NCBI GenBank assembly: GCA_013368375.1
Contig: JAACJP010000003.1
Location: 682,001-746,000 of the forward strand
DNA length: 64,000 nucleotides
Direction of reading: 5' to 3'
DNA from: Tricholomella constricta
Lineage: Eukaryota > Basidiomycota > Agaricomycetes > Agaricales > Lyophyllaceae
The translations under genes and the position numbers were made by a program. The notes under the pieces were generated by a model. That model had not been told where the DNA came from, did not search any database, and worked only from the letters and a program-made list of their open reading frames with translations. Shown here piece after piece: positions 45,234-56,425 of the stretch; position 1 is the first letter of the stretch, and each line of letters starts with the position of its first letter.

Positions 45234-47097
45234 TTAAAGTCCTTTCGCTAATTCCCTATCAATAGCCCATTTCACCGCGGCCTCCACGTCGTTTGCCAAA
45301 TATGTTGGCTTATGTGATGGCGGACCTTGCTGTGGATCAAAAACTCCGGTGCGAACAAGGATTGAAGACCAGTCGGCGGCGTTGGCTCCTGCAATGTCTG
45401 CAGTAACGTCTATATTTAGCCAGTATTCCTGTCCCATGATTGTGAACCGTACCTGATTCTGGGTTGTCTTTTCGTCAAAGTTCGGTCAATTAGTTTTGAG
45501 GAGTCGATATTAGCAAGATCGGCGGTTTGCTCACCTCCAACCATATACCTTTGCAGAAGCGTTAGCTATCGATGACTGTTTCCACGAGAAGGCACATACA
45601 CGTGAGGAAGTTCTCCCGACCCGTATATCTCTTTAACATGATCAGTCAAAACGGTTGCCGCGAATTTGTATGTGGCCGCAGTAGGCTTTCCATACTGAAC
45701 ATACGGGTATGTCGACCCTGTCAATGCCTAACGTTCAAAGTCTCTTCAAGTTTGGCCTAACGGTTGATACATGGTAAGATACCTTGTATACTGCTTGAAA
45801 TGCTTCCTTGAAAGCCCCCTGACCCAAACGAGGTCGTTCGAAGTTAGATCGCCATAACAGGTCTGGATTACAAAAGACGAGCTCTATAGGTTCCTTTATC
45901 TGTTGTTCCGGAGATACGTATGGACCCCCAATAAAACCGTTCGATTGGATAACATCACACAGTATCTGGACTGCATAAAGACGCAAGTCTCAATACGTCA
46001 TCCAGGATTGATACCAAGGAACGCACCATCCAACGCCCAATCTTGAGGATCGTGAAATACGAAAACTGCAGATACCCGCGTCTGTGAAAAGTCAATGCTC
46101 TGCCATTAAATTCATTTGAGGTCTGGTTCCAGCGTGTAAGCGAGTGGGATGTGCACCTTGGCAATTTCGAGTTCGGCCAGTGACGCTTTGCGATACGGCC
46201 ACACGCTAGATTCGAGTGATCATCAATCGGTAATGGAACCCAGATGAAATCACAACGTATTTACGAGGAGTTCCAAGCGAGAACATCTGTAGTTGTATAG
46301 GCTTTCTTGAAACCGTAGCTAGTCGAACCAGTTAGGAGTGAGCAAATTTCCTCAAGAAGGCAACTTTCCCTCACCCCTCAGCGACTTGACGCACGGCGTC
46401 GAGCTTCCCGCCAAGGACCAGGACGGGTTGATCGGAATATTTCTGCGACAGATTTCTAAGGATCGTGTGTGCTTGAATATACTGGCTGGAGCTGATCTGC
46501 AGTGTGTTAGTCTCTGATCGGATATTGTCACTTCCAATATACATACTTGAACCCCAAGCTGTTTCGTTAGCTTCTCGCATCGATCGCGCTCGCTAAGTCC
46601 ACCACCGTTTGTGAGCTGGGAGTAAGGTGTGCAGGTTGTAAAGGGACATCAGATATAGGCCATTGTAGTCACCCACAAGGATATAAGGTATCTTCCTATC
46701 AGAACGTCGGTCGAGTTGAGCAGATGTTGAGAAGATAGTTTCAAATTTCTCAACTCACATTCCAAGAGGGTTGTCACCGTCCAGAAGGGACAACGTACGC
46801 TTCGCTGCTGGAAGAACATTCGGGCCTTGAAGAAGAACACCATCCTGTTCATTAAATTCCGCAGTTGTTCAAATTATCCAGTAAATGTGGTTATATACAA
46901 TATCGAACACGAATGCAAGCGGCGGAGGTTTACTTCGAGCCAATCTGGAGGCTATGACAAAGTTAGAGAAGCCTGCTAACCATGAAATGCTGTGTTCAAA
47001 GTTCACCTTCAAGGTGTATCCGTCTGGTGATGGTGGTCGGCTGGAAACGGAAAATGTCTCTCGTCAGGCATGTAGCCCTTGAAAAGGTTTTTTGCAT
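45234..47097 (-). CDS. HAD-superfamily hydrolase, HDHD5/CECR5-like, mitochondrial
   Basis: Starts MQKTFSRATCLTRDIFRFQP, a good mitochondrial presequence. HAD motif I is FVFDIDGVLLQG, followed by GPNVLPAAKRTLSLL, LTNGGG (motif II), SERDRCEKLTKQLGV, QISSSQYIQAHTILR, VLVLGGKLDAVRQVAEGYGF, SAVFVFHDPQDWALD, PIELVFCNPDLLWRSNFERP, RLGQGAFKEAFQAVY, YGKPTAATYKFA, then motif IV GDNPESDIAGANAADWSS and VRTGVFDPQQGPPSHKPT. These are the hallmarks of the CUT-1/CECR5 phosphatase-like family. The substrate is unknown. About ten introns. The first intron, as I place it, is only about 34 bp, so the exon 1 edge may be off. It diverges from the fucosyltransferase-like gene. Confidence 0.87.
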
Positions 47098-47371
47098 AAG
47101 AGGCACCAAATGCAGAGTATGATTCGCAGCGCCTGTGGTCTATGCGTTAAAAACTGCACGCGAGTTGTTCCTGGGTGTAAGTTGTGTAACTGTACAGTTG
47201 CGCTCAAATGTTGCGTGACATAAGTCGCGTTACACATTCCACGTGACAAGGGTGGTTCGTTACACCCACACTACTGTGATCCATTGAACCTTAGCGCTTG
47301 AATCGTTCCGGCTCTAAGATTCTGGCTTTTATCTTCACAAGAAGGAAGGAAATTTGCGCTCAAAAGAGGTA
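47098..47371. promoter_or_regulatory. Divergent promoter region (HAD hydrolase / fucosyltransferase-like)
   Basis: About 275 bp between two divergent starts. It contains repeated cgttacac motifs (about 47168-47270: cacgtgacaa, gcgttacaca, tcgttacacc). No coding sequence seen. Confidence 0.45.
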
Positions 47372-49042
47372 ATGTTCACCGTCGGTGTCGTGAGGCTCAC
47401 GTCTGAACCAAGTGATGTAGCCATGATACCATTTAGCACGTCTGCCTTTGCTCATGCTGCAAACTCATCTCCTTCGATATCTATGGAGAAAGGCGCATAC
47501 AGAATGCGTGCGCCATATACGAAAACACCCGTAAAGTCCCTCTACCCTGCCCATTCTCGACGAAACAGGCGTACCGATCATCGCGAGCCTTCATCAAATC
47601 TGGCGATGTTGGTTATGATTCTCACATTGGCCTCCATATCTTCTTTCGGAATGGCGTATTATCTCTTCGCCACGAGGTGGGATACTCGCGAACTCAGTCG
47701 ACGACGGGTGGCTGATCAGCGACAACAAGGCGTTCCAGTTAATCTCTACGAGGATGGTCCCTTACGGACCCAGCACGACCCAGACGAGAAATTTCTTGCC
47801 TATCTTCCTCATAGCGGGTTTCATAATCAGCGCATTGCCTTTGAGAATGCGCTCGTTCTTGCTCGTTTGCTCAATCGAACTCTTCTTACACCTCCCATAC
47901 AACTTGGCAACAAACCCCTTCGCTATGTCCATTTCAATGCATTATATCACGATCTGATGCTATCGAACAAATTTGGACTCCAGCATTGTTCTCATATCGC
48001 CTCTCCAATACCCCTCCCTCTAGAATGTACGGAATATTTTAGCTACACTCAAATACCTTGGGACTGGCTGGTCGACCTAAACCGCGTGAGGAGTCAACAA
48101 CCCTTGCGCCAGCGGTGGAACTTGACTGAGGCCTGGACGTACGAAAACCTGAACATCTCCAGAACAGACGTCCTTTACATCAAGGATAGCAGTCCTTACC
48201 ACTACCGTTTTCTGGATACTCGAACCGACATCTCTCCTTCAAGCCATAAATATCTGGAGAGCATATATGTACCTGATCTCATGTTGTCGACGAAACGGCT
48301 AATTCACGTTGGTACGCTCTTCGGGTCATCACGCTTACGTCTCAAGGATCCAGTTAGCGTTGCCATACGAGGGGCTATCCGCGAGAATATGAGCTTCTCC
48401 AATCCGTCTCTACTTAAGGCTGCCAAATTGGTGGCGAACTCTTTGGGTCCCAACTATCTTGGTGCACATCTTCGCCTGGGAGACGGAGAATTTAAAAGGA
48501 ATGGGGCAGTGAACGCACGAGAAATCTGGTGGCACCTTGTACATCACATTCTACAGTACACCGAGGAGGAGACATTATTCTTGGAAAATGCCTTGGTGGG
48601 ACGGACATTGGATGTACCACTATCACGAGCCGCAATCCGTCACAATGACCGGCTCCGAAATACTGAAATCTGGAGATATCTGCCTCCCATGCTAGATTGT
48701 CGGGGTAAGCTCCACTCCGGTCATCACCTTCTTCGCCTCAACACACCCCTGTTCATATCAACCGACGTGGAGGAGAACAATCCGCTGCTCGCTAGATTTC
48801 GAAGATCCTTTCCCTGTATTTTTTACCTGTCCGACTTTCCCACTGCCACCACTCATCTCGACGGTCTGTACAATCCTCTCGATGGCGTCAAGATGAAACA
48901 ATTTATGCTTCCGTTCCTCGATGCTCTGGTCGTAGCTCAAGCGTGGAAGGCTGTGGGGACAGAAAACAGTACTTTCAGTCACTTCGTCCAGGATGTGCTA
49001 TGGAGGAACTTTCATGGCTTGCCAATTGTACAGCGAGGTTAG
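47372..49042 (+). CDS. O-fucosyltransferase-like (CigA-type) type II membrane protein
   Basis: Essentially intronless, about 556 residues. An N-terminal cytoplasmic basic stretch (SRRNRRTDHREPSS) and one signal anchor (LAMLVMILTLASISSFGMAYYLF) put the catalytic domain in the Golgi or ER lumen. Motifs: GFHNQRIAFENALVLARLLNRTLL (sugar-nucleotide-binding loop of fungal O-FucT-like proteins), LGAHLRLGDGEF (the R-x-G-D type motif), and late LFISTDVEENNPLL with FLDALVVAQA. Several N-x-S/T sites (NLTEA, NISRT, NMSF, NSTF). Likely transfers a sugar from a GDP-sugar to protein or glycan; substrate unknown. In-frame ATGs at 47372, 47423 and 47482 are possible starts. The GDP-mannose-type gene at 11.5 kb could feed such a donor pathway, but this is not shown. 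Confidence 0.78.
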   Translation: MFTVGVVRLTSEPSDVAMIPFSTSAFAHAANSSPSISMEKGAYRMRAPYTKTPVKSLYPAHSRRNRRTDHREPSSNLAMLVMILTLASISSFGMAYYLFATRWDTRELSRRRVADQRQQGVPVNLYEDGPLRTQHDPDEKFLAYLPHSGFHNQRIAFENALVLARLLNRTLLTPPIQLGNKPLRYVHFNALYHDLMLSNKFGLQHCSHIASPIPLPLECTEYFSYTQIPWDWLVDLNRVRSQQPLRQRWNLTEAWTYENLNISRTDVLYIKDSSPYHYRFLDTRTDISPSSHKYLESIYVPDLMLSTKRLIHVGTLFGSSRLRLKDPVSVAIRGAIRENMSFSNPSLLKAAKLVANSLGPNYLGAHLRLGDGEFKRNGAVNAREIWWHLVHHILQYTEEETLFLENALVGRTLDVPLSRAAIRHNDRLRNTEIWRYLPPMLDCRGKLHSGHHLLRLNTPLFISTDVEENNPLLARFRRSFPCIFYLSDFPTATTHLDGLYNPLDGVKMKQFMLPFLDALVVAQAWKAVGTENSTFSHFVQDVLWRNFHGLPIVQRG

Positions 49043-49521
49043 AAGTAGTGAAATGGTATTTGCACAGTGAAAATCCATACATGTCACCTCTGCAGTTCTT
49101 GTCGTTCTCCGTCCAAAGTTTAGATTCAAACAAGATGCTGGCATCTTCAAGGCTATGTATATTGTATCTGTCCACTTCAATCGGACTCTAAGTAAGCAGA
49201 TGATCCCTGAACGTCTTTTCTGGATTCGATCCAGCGTGATCTTCAGCCCTGCTGTAGCGCCGTGGTGGCAGCTGTTCTGTGGATACAGATCTCAAACGGG
49301 ATCAAATGTTTCGTACTGCCACGAGATGTTCGCATCAAATTTATCTCCGCATAGGAGGTGGTTGCGATGGTGGCTGTTCTGTCGTCGCTATGGCCTGCCG
49401 TGATGGCATCGACTGCTGAAATATAATAAACCTTGGCTGCGCTTTCGTTTGTCTTTAACAATCCTCGAGATAACTCACGTATCTTAACCTTGAAGGTAGA
49501 GCGTTGAGTATCCATCCAGCT

Positions 49522-51089
49522 ATGTCTACGTCTGTCGAAATCCCCAAGGCTGCGCCCACTTCGGCTGCGGAGCTTGCTCCTGCGTCCCTTCCCAATGGTG
49601 GACAGGGCGCTAATTCCTCCACGCTTCAAGGGCTCGACTTATGGCTTGAGAACTTCCGCAAGTATGAGGCCACTTTGGTATGTGCAATTCTTTTTGCCTT
49701 TGACGGACTATGCTGACTGCCAGTACAGCAAGAGGTCATCAAAGCTTCGGGAGAGACCAAGTTCAAGGCCGAGCTAAGCACTATCGAGCAGTGTAAGATA
49801 ATCTGTCTAGATTCATTCCCGGCATTGACTGTATAAAAACAGGGTTCAAGGTCTTGCCTGATGCTGAGCGAACAGCTGCGGTCTACACCCTTATGCTGCA
49901 TTCCAATCAGGAACAGATCCGGTTTTTTATTTCGGTTTTGCAGCAGATGATACGTCCAGAAGTCGTCAAACCTGATGGTACGTCTCCTCAAGCATGTCCA
50001 GACAATCAATTGATGAATTACGAAGCACCCGTCGTTGACGAGGCCGTGAAACCCAAAAGCGGCCGAAGTGTACGCCCACCCAGCTTGAATCTTCCTCTCC
50101 TTGGTTCTCCCACAACGCCAACTACTGCCACCTCTAAGGAACCCGCTCCGTTCGAACAGGCTACCGAAAGCGAGCAGCAGGACCGACCGGCGGATAGCCT
50201 CAAACTGAATACAGCCTCGCTCTTCGAGAACAACAACCAAGCAGTTGAAGGTGAGGGCAAGTATGCCGAGAGCGCCAATGCTTCAGGGGTGGCAGGACTT
50301 CCTGGTTTGGGCGCGTTGAGTCCATTCCATCTCAACATGCTTGCCAATGCCGGACTTTCGACTGAGGCGCAACTCTTGGCTGTCCAACTCATCATGAGTG
50401 GCGTCGTTCAACCCGTAGGCACGGCACCTACATCTCAGCGTCAGGCCCAGGCGAAGAAGCCATCGCACCTGGGAGACGCAAAGTCGTGGCGTACACCCAC
50501 CAGTGCCAAGTATCCCGGAAGTGCACTGCGAAGCAGCGGACTGCGAGCCAGTGCTTTGAAGAGTGCTGGCCTCAAGAGCGCTAGCCTCCAGAGTGCTGGC
50601 CTCCAAAGTGCAGGGTTGAAGAGCAGTGGTTTGGATAGTGCATCGAGCATGGCAACTCCGCGCGAGGAAGATTTCGACCCCGAGATGTTGAACGACATTC
50701 CGGCCTGGTTAAGGAGTTTGAGGTTGCACAAGTACACGTCGTGCTTTGATGGATTAACTTGGCAAGAGATGGTAGTCCTGGACGATGCCACTCTTGAAGC
50801 CAAAGGGGTTGCGGCGCTCGGGGCCAGAAGGCGATTGTTGAGGACTTTCGAGCATGCTCGGAAAAGGATGGGCCTCGAAGGCCTTGACAGTGCAACACCT
50901 ACGACAAGCTCGGTCTTCCCCAGCACCCCGTTCGCATCAAATGGCGAAATGAACGAACCTCTACCTCACAGCGCTGCTCCTCCGTCCAAATTATCAATCA
51001 CCTCGCCAGCGTTCGTCCCATCATTTGAGCGCGGACCTCAGAGTACTGGCCCCACGGTCTCTGTCACCGTCGCTTCTCCCTCGACTTGA
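49522..51089 (+). CDS. VTS1: Vts1/Smaug-like SAM-domain RNA-binding protein
   Basis: Post-transcriptional regulator that binds stem-loop (Smaug) elements and triggers deadenylation. N-terminal Vts1 block: LDLWLENFRKYEATLQEVIK, LSTIEQWFKVLPDAERTAAVYTLM and QIRFFISVLQQM. The C-terminal SAM domain runs from DIPAWLRSLRLHKYTSCFDGL through EMVVLDDATLEAKGVAALGARRRLLRTFEHARKRM; its basic patch (KGVAALGARRRLLR) is the RNA-binding face. Two introns near the 5' end, then one long exon. Between the parts lies an eight-copy pentapeptide-like repeat (50520-50639), unusual for this family. The start ATG at 49522 gives MSTSVEIPKAAPTS. Confidence 0.92.
50520..50639 (+). repeat. 15-bp tandem repeat, 8 copies, coding for a pentapeptide repeat in Vts1
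   Basis: Exactly 120 bp = 8 x 15. The translated units are SALRS, SGLRA, SALKS, AGLKS, ASLQS, AGLQS, AGLKS, SGLDS (consensus [SA][AGS]L[RKQ]S). A central small residue followed by Leu recalls the A(D/N)LxX pentapeptide repeat. The DNA units drift (agtgctggcctcaag, agcgctagcctccag, ...), so the repeat has been kept at protein level. Confidence 0.85.
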
Positions 51090-51398
51090 TATTTCGATAG
51101 TTACCATGATTAGACGTAGGCAGGAGCATGAAACATGATCGTCTTTCCCATGTGCTTGAATGGTGACCCACACCGCCGTCATCTAAGTATTCTACAACTG
51201 CGGTGGCTAACTCTTCATCTCGCGTTTTTCTTCGAATGGGTAATCAGGAAGATACTTAGCCGAAGCGCGAGGTTTGTACACATCAATTAATAGCTGAGGT
51301 CCAAATACCTCCTTCCCTTCATTCGGCGTACGCTTCTTCGCGTATGCTTCCTCTTCTAACCTTTCATCCATCTTTCACCAACCATACATCTTGACTAA
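51090..51398. other. Intergenic region, promoter of RhoGAP gene
   Basis: About 310 bp between the VTS1 stop and the RhoGAP start on the same strand. No coding potential seen. Confidence 0.5.
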
Positions 51399-54300
51399 AT
51401 GACCTCAACAGCCGATAACACGTCGCTGCAGGTGCCAAATGTGCTAGAAGCTGATGTGCCGATTGCCTCGAATCAAACGGTGCAGTTGGAGGCCTCAGCG
51501 TCAACGAGCGTCGTAAAGACTGAAGTGACCGACAACGTTTCTGAAGTCCCACAAGCAACAGTATCGAAAACTCCTCGGTCTAAGAAACCCTCTGCTCCAG
51601 GAGCGGGGCAAGATGGGGATGATTCAGCATGGGGTTCCAACTTTTGGGTCACATTGGTTGATCCACAGGTACATTCTTCGTCAGGTCATCGCTCCCGTCA
51701 CTTTACAATAGAACCTATGACTCTAGAGCCAATCCTCGTTTTTTGCCTGTCCGGCGACTGGGCAAGTGAGCTGGGATCCACCTGTGGGGAATTTCGTGTA
51801 TGTGCAGGGTTTATTCCTGGTTGACATTTGACGTGACATTATCTTATAGCCTACCTCCAAGCGAGGAAGGCGAATGGTGGGAGTTGGCTGACGATTCCCG
51901 TGGTGGGCTCCCTTACTACTACCAGACGAAAACTGGCGAAACCGTTTGGGAGCGTCCAGCAGGGTTCGTGATTCCACTGGGTATCATTCAGGCGAGTGCA
52001 TCCATTTCAAATACATTCTTCCACCTCATAGAATAGCTAGAATACTGCACTGGGCCGTCGACTGTCACAAACGACGCGGTTTTCCATAACCGGATCCTAT
52101 CCTACCAACACCCGAGATAAATCAGCATCCCGACGATCTAGACAACACGCAAGCGAACCAGATCAATTTTCTGGCAGTCAGATAAGGCAAGCCCAATCCA
52201 GCCGCTCACCTTCTACGACCACCATAGTCCGGCCGACCATTCAGAGATCTTACTCGAACGAACCACGCATTCATATAACCCATGTCGGACCCAGCAGATC
52301 ACAGTTTCCTGGCCAGCAGTTGGCCCCCATTCCTGGCTCAGATGCCTCCGCACCATCTTCTCCTTCCCAGAAATCATTTTCACTTGCACCCATAAACAGT
52401 GTTGACCACTCTCCATCAGAGGAGGCCGACGAACAAGGTAAAAAGTCGCGTCTCAATGGGAACGCCTATAATGCAGAGTCAATTTCCCGCGCACGTGCGA
52501 AGTCTTCATCATATATATCGCATCGACCTCAACAGCCGCAGAGCCTGAATGCTGCCTTGGAAAAAATATCTACTTCACGCTCTGATAGTGGACATGGATC
52601 CAGCCCAAAGTCGCCAACGAGCTTTTCAAGCAAAACCACACGGTCAAGTGGTCAATACGATCATGGCCGGCGCCCTCTCGTTGAACCTAGTACCCCGATC
52701 AAAGGAAAAGCTGGGCGCAACGCACCGCTTTCTCCTCGACGGCCCATTCCTGCTGCCCCAACCTCAGGCGCGCGGAGTGTCTCAGGACCAACGGTCGGTG
52801 GGAAGGGGATTAGCGGACCGATCCCAAATCACTGTCAGAGTTCTTCTCGTCATCGCAGCTCTGAAGCTGATATCTGTCCAGCGGCCACTCTGCAAATGAG
52901 CCCTGTCAAAAATCGTGCCAATGGTCAACCGATTCCCATTCAACCGCGCATGCCTCCCTTGCCGAAGCATGCATCATCTCTCGATTCTGGGTAAAACACT
53001 TTTTTCCTTCGTTCTTTCTCGTCATATGTGTTGAATGACCGGATGTATGTAGAACATATCCGGCCTTGCCAACCCAATTGGCAACCGACATCCAGCAATT
53101 TTCAGAATCCGATTTTACACGACAGTACTTTTCCACGCATCGCACAGGTTTCATTTTCAGGCGTAAAGTGCCAGTAACACAACTAATGACATGGCAGAAG
53201 GTGAGTACATTATACTTCGGTTTGGACTGCTCGTCAATCAACATCTTCGCAGGCACCCTTGAGTTCTCCATTGCTCACAATAAATCGTTCCTTGGCTAAG
53301 GATGCTGTGAAAGTCTTCAAGGTCATTCAGCACCTAATGGGAGACCGAGAACGTGAAAGGGCACCACGGTTGCAGCCAGAAAACCATATGTCTGCGATGA
53401 ATTTGACAAATGCGTCAACGGCCTCTCTAACCGGGAACACTTTCGGCATGTTGGAAGAAGAACGGTGGTTGCTTGGCGAAGGACTCAGCCACGGTGAACT
53501 TCGAGACGAGATTTATTGTCAACTAATGAAGCAACTCACCGGGAATTCTAGCACGTGGGTCTCATGTCGCCTTATGTCTCCTTTTTTTTTTGACCGAATT
53601 GTACAGTGAGAGTGTATTCAAAGGATGGCAGCTCCTATGTGTTCTCCTCATCACCTTTCCACCTTCCAAGAACTTCGAAAATTACCTCTCCTCTTTTTTC
53701 CAACAACACATCACACAGCGTGAAGGAAGAGTGGATGTCATGGCAAAGTATTGTTTGCGACGCCTTGAATACATATCAAAGAAAGGGCCGCGAGGTAAAC
53801 CCCCTACGCTTGCCGAGATCGAGACTGCTTCGGTGAGATCCACGTTCTCCTGTTTTACAAATTGTCTGAGGTCAAATGTGCAGGATGCGGCGTTTCACCC
53901 ATCGACCTTCGGCGAATCTCTCGATGCAATCATTCGATTACAGGAGCGGAAATATCCTCAGCAGAAAGTTCCCATCATTCTTCCGTTCCTTGCGGACGGT
54001 ATACTTGCCTTGGGCGGCCTCAAAGCAGAAGGTATATTCCGCGTTCCTGGAGACGCTGACTCTGTCTCGGAGCTCAAGCTGCGTATCGATCGAGGATATT
54101 ACACAACAGACGGCGTCAATGATCCTCATGTCCTCGCATCATTAATGAAGCTGTGGCTACGCGAACTCTGCGATCCTCTTGTACCCGAGGAAATGTACAA
54201 CGAGTGTATAACGAGCTCCAAGGATGCCGATGCCTGTGTTCGAATCATTGAACGCCTGCCGACAATCAATCGACGCGTGGTGCTATTTGTGATCAGCTTT

Positions 54301-54631
54301 CTACAGCTCTTTCTCGAGGAGAAAGTCCAGAGCATTACGAAGATGACCCCTGCCAACCTTGCACTCGTGATGGCGCCTAATTTGCTTCGATGTAATTCGG
54401 ACTCCATGTCCGTTGTTTTTACCAACGCCCAGTATGTGTCCGTTCTTAAGAGCATTTAAATATACTAATGTTCCTTTTCGCAGATTTGAACAGATATTCG
54501 TATACAACCTTCTCCTTCATCTCCAATGCGGAGACATCGATTCTGATTATATCCCCACTCATGGTCTCGGTGCTGCATCGTCTATGGCGCGTCCCAAATC
54601 ATCAAAATCTCGATTTCGCCGTCCACATTAA
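51399..54631 (+). CDS. WW-MyTH4-RhoGAP protein (ARHGAP39/Vilse-like)
   Basis: Rho GTPase-activating protein. Domains in order: WW1 (WVTLVDPQSQSSFFACPATG, VSWDPPVGNF) and WW2 (GEWWELADDSRGGLPYYY, TGETVWERP); a long Ser/Pro-rich disordered middle with basic patches; MyTH4 (LAKDAVKVFKVIQHLMGD, LLGEGLSHGELRDEIYCQLM, FKGWQLLCVLLITFPPSKNF, LRRLEYISKKGPRGKPP); then RhoGAP with the arginine finger in GIFRVPGDADSVSELKLRID, LASLMKLWLRELCDPLVP and MTPANLALVMAPNLLRC. Ends SSMARPKSSKSRFRRPH. About nine introns. The architecture matches animal ARHGAP39/Vilse. A Rho GTPase gene lies at 1.4 kb, but no direct link is shown. Confidence 0.92.
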
Positions 54632-54781
54632 CATTGACCTTTCTATATTCCCCACAATCTGCCGGTACATCTAATTACCTAACTAATACCCTACATTTTG
54701 GTTAACTCATAACGGGACTGCCTTGTCTGTAAGATACTGTATATTTCGACCATTAAAGATCAGTTGGTCTTCTCAGTCTAT

Positions 54782-56020
54782 CTATGCCTTCAACCCAAAG
54801 GAACTGCCTCGCTGTCGAGACTTAAAATTGCCTGACTTCGTCGAAGGTTTAAAATCGGCTTTGTCCCACTGATCAAAGCCCCAGTCGTCTCCATCTTCGT
54901 CTTCCAGGCTTTCCAACTTCCACACATCCCACTTCTTAGCCTTCGCCACCCCTACCGGTGCGTTTTGAGAGCCTACCGGTGCGACCAACGCCTCGATTTT
55001 CGCCAGGATGTTCCATATCTCCCCGCTCCCAAGTTCGGATTCTTCAACCCAGAGATGCCGTTCGCCCACTTCTCTCCGGATTTTTTCCACCAGATAAGGC
55101 GTCTGCGGGTCAACCTTGACCCCGTTGAGCTTCATCTCCTCCAATGCCTCGCGCACACCTTTGAGGTCCTGGAAGCATGTCCAGCGAGTTTCGATCAATT
55201 CGTGATAAGCTTGTGAGGAACATCCAAAGACGTATGACGCTATGGAAAGATGTCGCGCGTGCTCGAACATCGACAACGCAAGATGGGGGTCATTGAACTT
55301 CTCCCGGAATGTGCGCATCAAAAGAGCCACCAAATGAGGGTATGTCGGTGGCTGTAACATTGGCAGTTCACGGTGTACACCAGTCTCTGCCGCCTGTGCT
55401 ATCGCTTTCCGAGCCGCCGCTTCGTACCTCTGGGATTCGCCGAAGACCGCGTCTGTTGCCCATTCCAAGAGCTCCTGGTCGGTCGTGAAAAGGTTCACAA
55501 TCTCCTTCTGGCGGTCTAGAACTTCATCCGATTCCATCGACCACTTCATCCGTTTTGGATATTTGCGAAGTTTTCCAATGAGGTCGTCGATGCCACCTCT
55601 CCCAATACCTACGGCAGAATCACTTGAGGAGGATGCAGTAGAACCGGACTCCTGGGCAGCAACAGCATCGAATATCATCTCGAACATCTCGTTAAACGCA
55701 TTGGATTCACGCGCCGTCATGGCTTGTCGAGGTCGCGGTTGCGAAGGCGGCTTGGCCGATCGAGGGGAATTAGTTGAGGTCGGATTGTGATCATCCTGAG
55801 AGAACACACGGTCCCAGGCGGATGCATCGGTAGAGAAGAGTGAGTTTGGTTGGGATGACCTTCTTGTTGGATACGTGAGCACTACTAGCTGTCCGAAAAG
55901 CCTCCAGAGAACTCACTTTGAGCACACCAGCGCCGTGGTGGAAAATAGCCTAGTTGTTTCCAAAGATGCAAACGGCCGTTGTTTATTCCGACCTGGGAAA
56001 CGGATCAACGCATGAGCCAT
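54782..56020 (-). CDS. Mtf2/Nam1-like mitochondrial gene-expression factor
   Basis: Starts MAHALIRFPGRNKQRPF, a basic mitochondrial leader ending LFSTTAL; one intron of about 41 bp then joins to VLTYPTRRSSQ. The body has LIGKLRKYPKRMKW, DRQKEIVNLFTTDQELLEWA, VFGESQRYEAAARKA, TYPHLVALLMRTFREKFNDP and LALSMFEHARHLSIASYVFG (helical hairpins like Mtf2 and PPR-type proteins), TRWTCFQDLKGVREALEEMK and a final WKLESLEDEDGDDWGFDQWD. Yeast Mtf2/Nam1 helps maturation and translation of mitochondrial mRNAs and couples to the RNA polymerase Rpo41. Family call by motif order, not by a catalytic signature. Confidence 0.7.
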
Positions 56021-56425
56021 TACAGGTAAAGGAATACATACTGGCTTTAAAGGACTTTGGCACGCTGGCAAAGTAGTGGCGAATGTTGCATCGGCTCAAC
56101 ATGAGTTCAATTACCAAGTACCAAAATAGTAATTTTCCGACGTGATGTTATACCAAGACGCCCTCGTCAAATAATGCCTGATTAACTTTTGTTTTCTTCC
56201 AAGCGGTCTTAGAGACCTACTAATTTGAAAGATCCATGATGCACAAACCAAGTGGTTACGCTCAATGACAGTAGATTAACGAGACGTCGAATGCGCATTC
56301 TCTAGTACATAGTTATTTGAAGTGACGCCTCGCCTCCCGATTCTGAAGCATTCGTTTCAAGTTTAAAGTGACCGCTTCATTTAGCTTGGATGCCCCTACT
56401 AGCAGATAACTATCAAAGTTCAAAT
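56021..56425. other. Intergenic region, no gene seen
   Basis: About 405 bp between the Mtf2-like start and the P450 stop. AT-rich, with no coding potential seen. Confidence 0.55.

Noticed and set aside
50018..50606. Minus-strand open frames over the VTS1 repeat
   Set aside because: The repeat forces open frames on both strands; only the plus frame contains SAM and Vts1 blocks.
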